64,000 bases of DNA, taken from Rhizobium etli 8C-3 (GTDB lineage: Bacteria > Pseudomonadota > Alphaproteobacteria > Rhizobiales > Rhizobiaceae). This document shows positions 62,287 to 64,000 of this stretch, in pieces; the first letter of the stretch is position 1, and each line of letters begins with the position of its first letter. The stretch spans positions 1,305,001 to 1,369,000 of the forward strand of contig NZ_CP017241.1 in the NCBI RefSeq assembly GCF_001908375.1, read 5' to 3'. The notes below the pieces were generated by a model, which was not told the DNA's origin, did not search any database, and worked only from the letters and a program-made list of their open reading frames with translations. The position numbers were made by a program, and so were the translations under genes.

Positions 62287-64000
62287 ATGGGACAAGAGAT
62301 TTTGCCGCCTTCCGGCGGAGACGACGACAGCATTCACCCGGTTGATCTGAAGGCCGCGCTCGAGGAGCGTTACTTGGCCTATGCACTTTCAACCATCATG
62401 CACCGCGCGCTTCCAGACGTCCGCGACGGCCTGAAGCCGGTTCATCGGCGCATCATTCATGCCATGAGCGAGATGGGCATACGCCCGAACGCTGCCTTCA
62501 AGAAATGCGCCCGCATCGTCGGCGACGTCATCGGTAAGTTCCACCCTCATGGCGACCAGTCAGTCTACGATGCGCTGGTGCGTCTGGCGCAGGATTTCTC
62601 CCAGCGTTATCCGCTCGTCGACGGACAGGGAAACTTCGGCAATATCGATGGTGATAACGCCGCCGCCTACCGTTACACCGAAGCGCGCATGACAGAGGTC
62701 ACGGCGCTGCTTCTCGAAGGCATCGAGCAGGATGCCGTCGATTTCCGCCTGACCTATAACGAGGAAGACGAGGAACCGACCGTTCTTCCGGGCTCTTTCC
62801 CGAACCTGCTCGCCAACGGCTCCTCCGGCATTGCCGTCGGCATGGCGACTTCCATTCCTTCCCATAACGCCCACGAGCTTTGCGATGCGGCACTGCATTT
62901 GATCAAGCATCCGGATGCGACTGTCGAAAAGCTCGTCGAGTTCATTCCGGGGCCGGATTTTCCGACAGGCGGCATCATCATCGACGGTCGCGAAAGCATC
63001 ATCGAAAGCTACCGCACTGGCCGCGGCGGCTTCCGCGTCCGCGCCAAGTGGCAGATCGAAGATCTCGGTCGTGGCGGCTATCAAATCATCGTCACCGAAA
63101 TCCCCTTCCAGGTGCAGAAGTCGCGATTGATCGAAAAGATCGCCGAGCTGCTGATCGCCCGCAAGCTGCCGCTGCTGGAAGACATACGCGACGAGTCTGC
63201 CGAAGACGTCCGTGTCGTGCTGGTGCCGAAGAGCCGTACAGTCGATCCGACGATCCTGATGGAATCGATGTTCAAGTTGACGGAACTGGAGAGCCGCTTT
63301 CCGTTGAACATGAACGTTCTTTCCATGGGACGCATTCCGCGCGTCATGGCGTTGAACGAGGTGCTGAAGGAGTGGCTGAATCACCGCCGGGAGGTCCTGC
63401 AGCGTCGTTCACGCTTTCGCCTTGCCGCAATCGACAGACGCCTCGAGATCCTCGGCGGCTTGCTCATTGCCTACCTGAACATCGACGAGGTGATTCGAAT
63501 CATCCGCGAGGAGGACGAACCGAAGCCGGTGATGATGGCCCGCTGGGGACTGACTGACAACCAGGTCGAGGCGATCCTCAACATGCGGCTGCGCTCTTTG
63601 CGCAAGCTCGAAGAGTTCGAAATCCGAACCGAGTTTGACGAACTCACCAAGGAGAAGTCCGGCATCGAGGCGCTGCTCGCCTCCGAGGAAAAGCAGTGGC
63701 ATACGGTCGCCTGGGAAATTGGCGAAGTGAAGAAGAAGTTTGCCAAAGCAACCGAAATAGGCCGCCGCCGCACCCAGTTCGCCCAGGCGCCCGAAGCCGA
63801 CGAGCAAGCCATCCAGCACGCGATGATCGAGAAGGAGCCGATTACCGTCGTCGTTTCCGAAAAAGGCTGGATCCGTGCGCTGAAGGGCCACATCGCGGAC
63901 ACCGCGAGCCTGACCTTCAAGGAAGGCGATGCGCTGAAGATTGCCTTCCCGGCCCAGACGACGGACAAGATCCTTGTGGTCACGACCGGCGGCAAGGTCT
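62287..64000 (+). CDS. parC: DNA topoisomerase IV subunit A, 5' part (gene runs off the window)
   Basis: These are the first 571 residues of ParC, which with ParE decatenates chromosomes. The N-terminal domain contains [14 protein letters not shown] and the active-site Tyr in [12 protein letters not shown] (about residue 130). The [14 protein letters not shown] segment is the quinolone-resistance region, with Gln where GyrA has Ser83 and Asp at the second key position. The C-terminal beta-pinwheel begins just before the window edge ([17 protein letters not shown]). ParC is preferred over GyrA because of the short N-terminus and the alphaproteobacterial [21 protein letters not shown] start. 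Confidence 0.95.
   Translation, partial: MGQEILPPSGGDDDSIHPVDLKAALEERYLAYALSTIMHRALPDVRDGLKPVHRRIIHAMSEMGIRPNAAFKKCARIVGDVIGKFHPHGDQSVYDALVRLAQDFSQRYPLVDGQGNFGNIDGDNAAAYRYTEARMTEVTALLLEGIEQDAVDFRLTYNEEDEEPTVLPGSFPNLLANGSSGIAVGMATSIPSHNAHELCDAALHLIKHPDATVEKLVEFIPGPDFPTGGIIIDGRESIIESYRTGRGGFRVRAKWQIEDLGRGGYQIIVTEIPFQVQKSRLIEKIAELLIARKLPLLEDIRDESAEDVRVVLVPKSRTVDPTILMESMFKLTELESRFPLNMNVLSMGRIPRVMALNEVLKEWLNHRREVLQRRSRFRLAAIDRRLEILGGLLIAYLNIDEVIRIIREEDEPKPVMMARWGLTDNQVEAILNMRLRSLRKLEEFEIRTEFDELTKEKSGIEALLASEEKQWHTVAWEIGEVKKKFAKATEIGRRRTQFAQAPEADEQAIQHAMIEKEPITVVVSEKGWIRALKGHIADTASLTFKEGDALKIAFPAQTTDKILVVTTGGKV

Noticed and set aside
1..64000. Search for CRISPR arrays, tRNA genes, attachment sites and prophage genes
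   Set aside because: No regularly spaced repeats, cloverleaf-like sequences, integrases other than the IS transposase, or phage structural genes were seen by eye.

Overview
The window is a dense stretch of bacterial chromosome (about 60% GC by eye) from an alphaproteobacterium, most likely Rhizobium or a close relative. The evidence is the ribosomal/replication order rpsF-rpsR-DUF2232 gene-rplI followed by dnaB-alr-radA, the lptF-lptG-lptD-surA-like-pdxA-rsmA operon, a RopB-type outer-membrane protein, an HdaA-type initiator regulator next to ppk-ppx, and long charged tails on ribosomal proteins S6 and L9. It is almost entirely core genome. No tRNA, rRNA, CRISPR array, prophage or defence island was seen. 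The only clear mobile element is one insertion sequence.

Layout. 1-4.1 kb (minus strand): radA (cut by the window edge), alr and dnaB, with a LysE exporter on the plus strand. 4.4-9.2 kb: a MarR regulator, a complete IS1182-like element (4896-6423), then rplI, a DUF2232 membrane protein, rpsR and rpsF. 9.4-17.1 kb: an aldo/keto reductase, then a plus-strand lipid and envelope run: fabD, fabG, acpP, fabF, mltG, yicC, gmk. 17.1-25.6 kb (minus): rsmA, pdxA, surA-like, lptD, lptG, lptF and a PAP2 phosphatase. 25.8-32.3 kb: pepA, holC, a GrpB-family protein, a Gfo/Idh/MocA dehydrogenase, an ABC-F ATPase and ndk. 32.4-38.9 kb: a small lipoprotein and CGNR-regulator pair facing an orphan LivH-type permease, then moaE, moaD, pgsA, uvrC and an SDR. 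39.2-49.4 kb: ropB, a GST, rlmJ, a molybdopterin oxidoreductase, nudK, phnM-like, purN, purM, a PerM/AI-2E family membrane protein and hdaA. 49.5-64 kb: ppk, ppx, a phytase-like esterase, an adenylate cyclase, rnd, a Tat multicopper oxidase, aspS, an exported protein and the start of parC.

How the genes work together. Three pathways are well represented: type II fatty acid synthesis (fabD, fabG, acpP, fabF), LPS transport to the outer membrane (lptF, lptG, lptD, a SurA-like chaperone and a possible lipid phosphatase), and polyphosphate/organic phosphate metabolism (ppk, ppx, phytase-like). Molybdopterin synthesis (moaD, moaE) lies about 6 kb from a molybdopterin enzyme. Many pairs overlap by 1-4 bases, indicating translational coupling.

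Most unusual features. The insertion sequence is flanked by a 27-bp direct repeat that is exactly one complete terminator hairpin, and it has an inward-facing hairpin at each end, one of them a terminator built into its terminal repeat. A 12-bp inverted repeat lies between the CGNR regulator/lipoprotein pair and the orphan permease. The spacer between moaD and moaE holds a frame coupled at both ends and a short leader peptide. The rpsF leader can form a long stem resembling the S6:S18 autoregulatory element. No wholly new multi-gene system is evident; the CGNR/lipoprotein/permease trio is the best candidate for an undescribed small unit.
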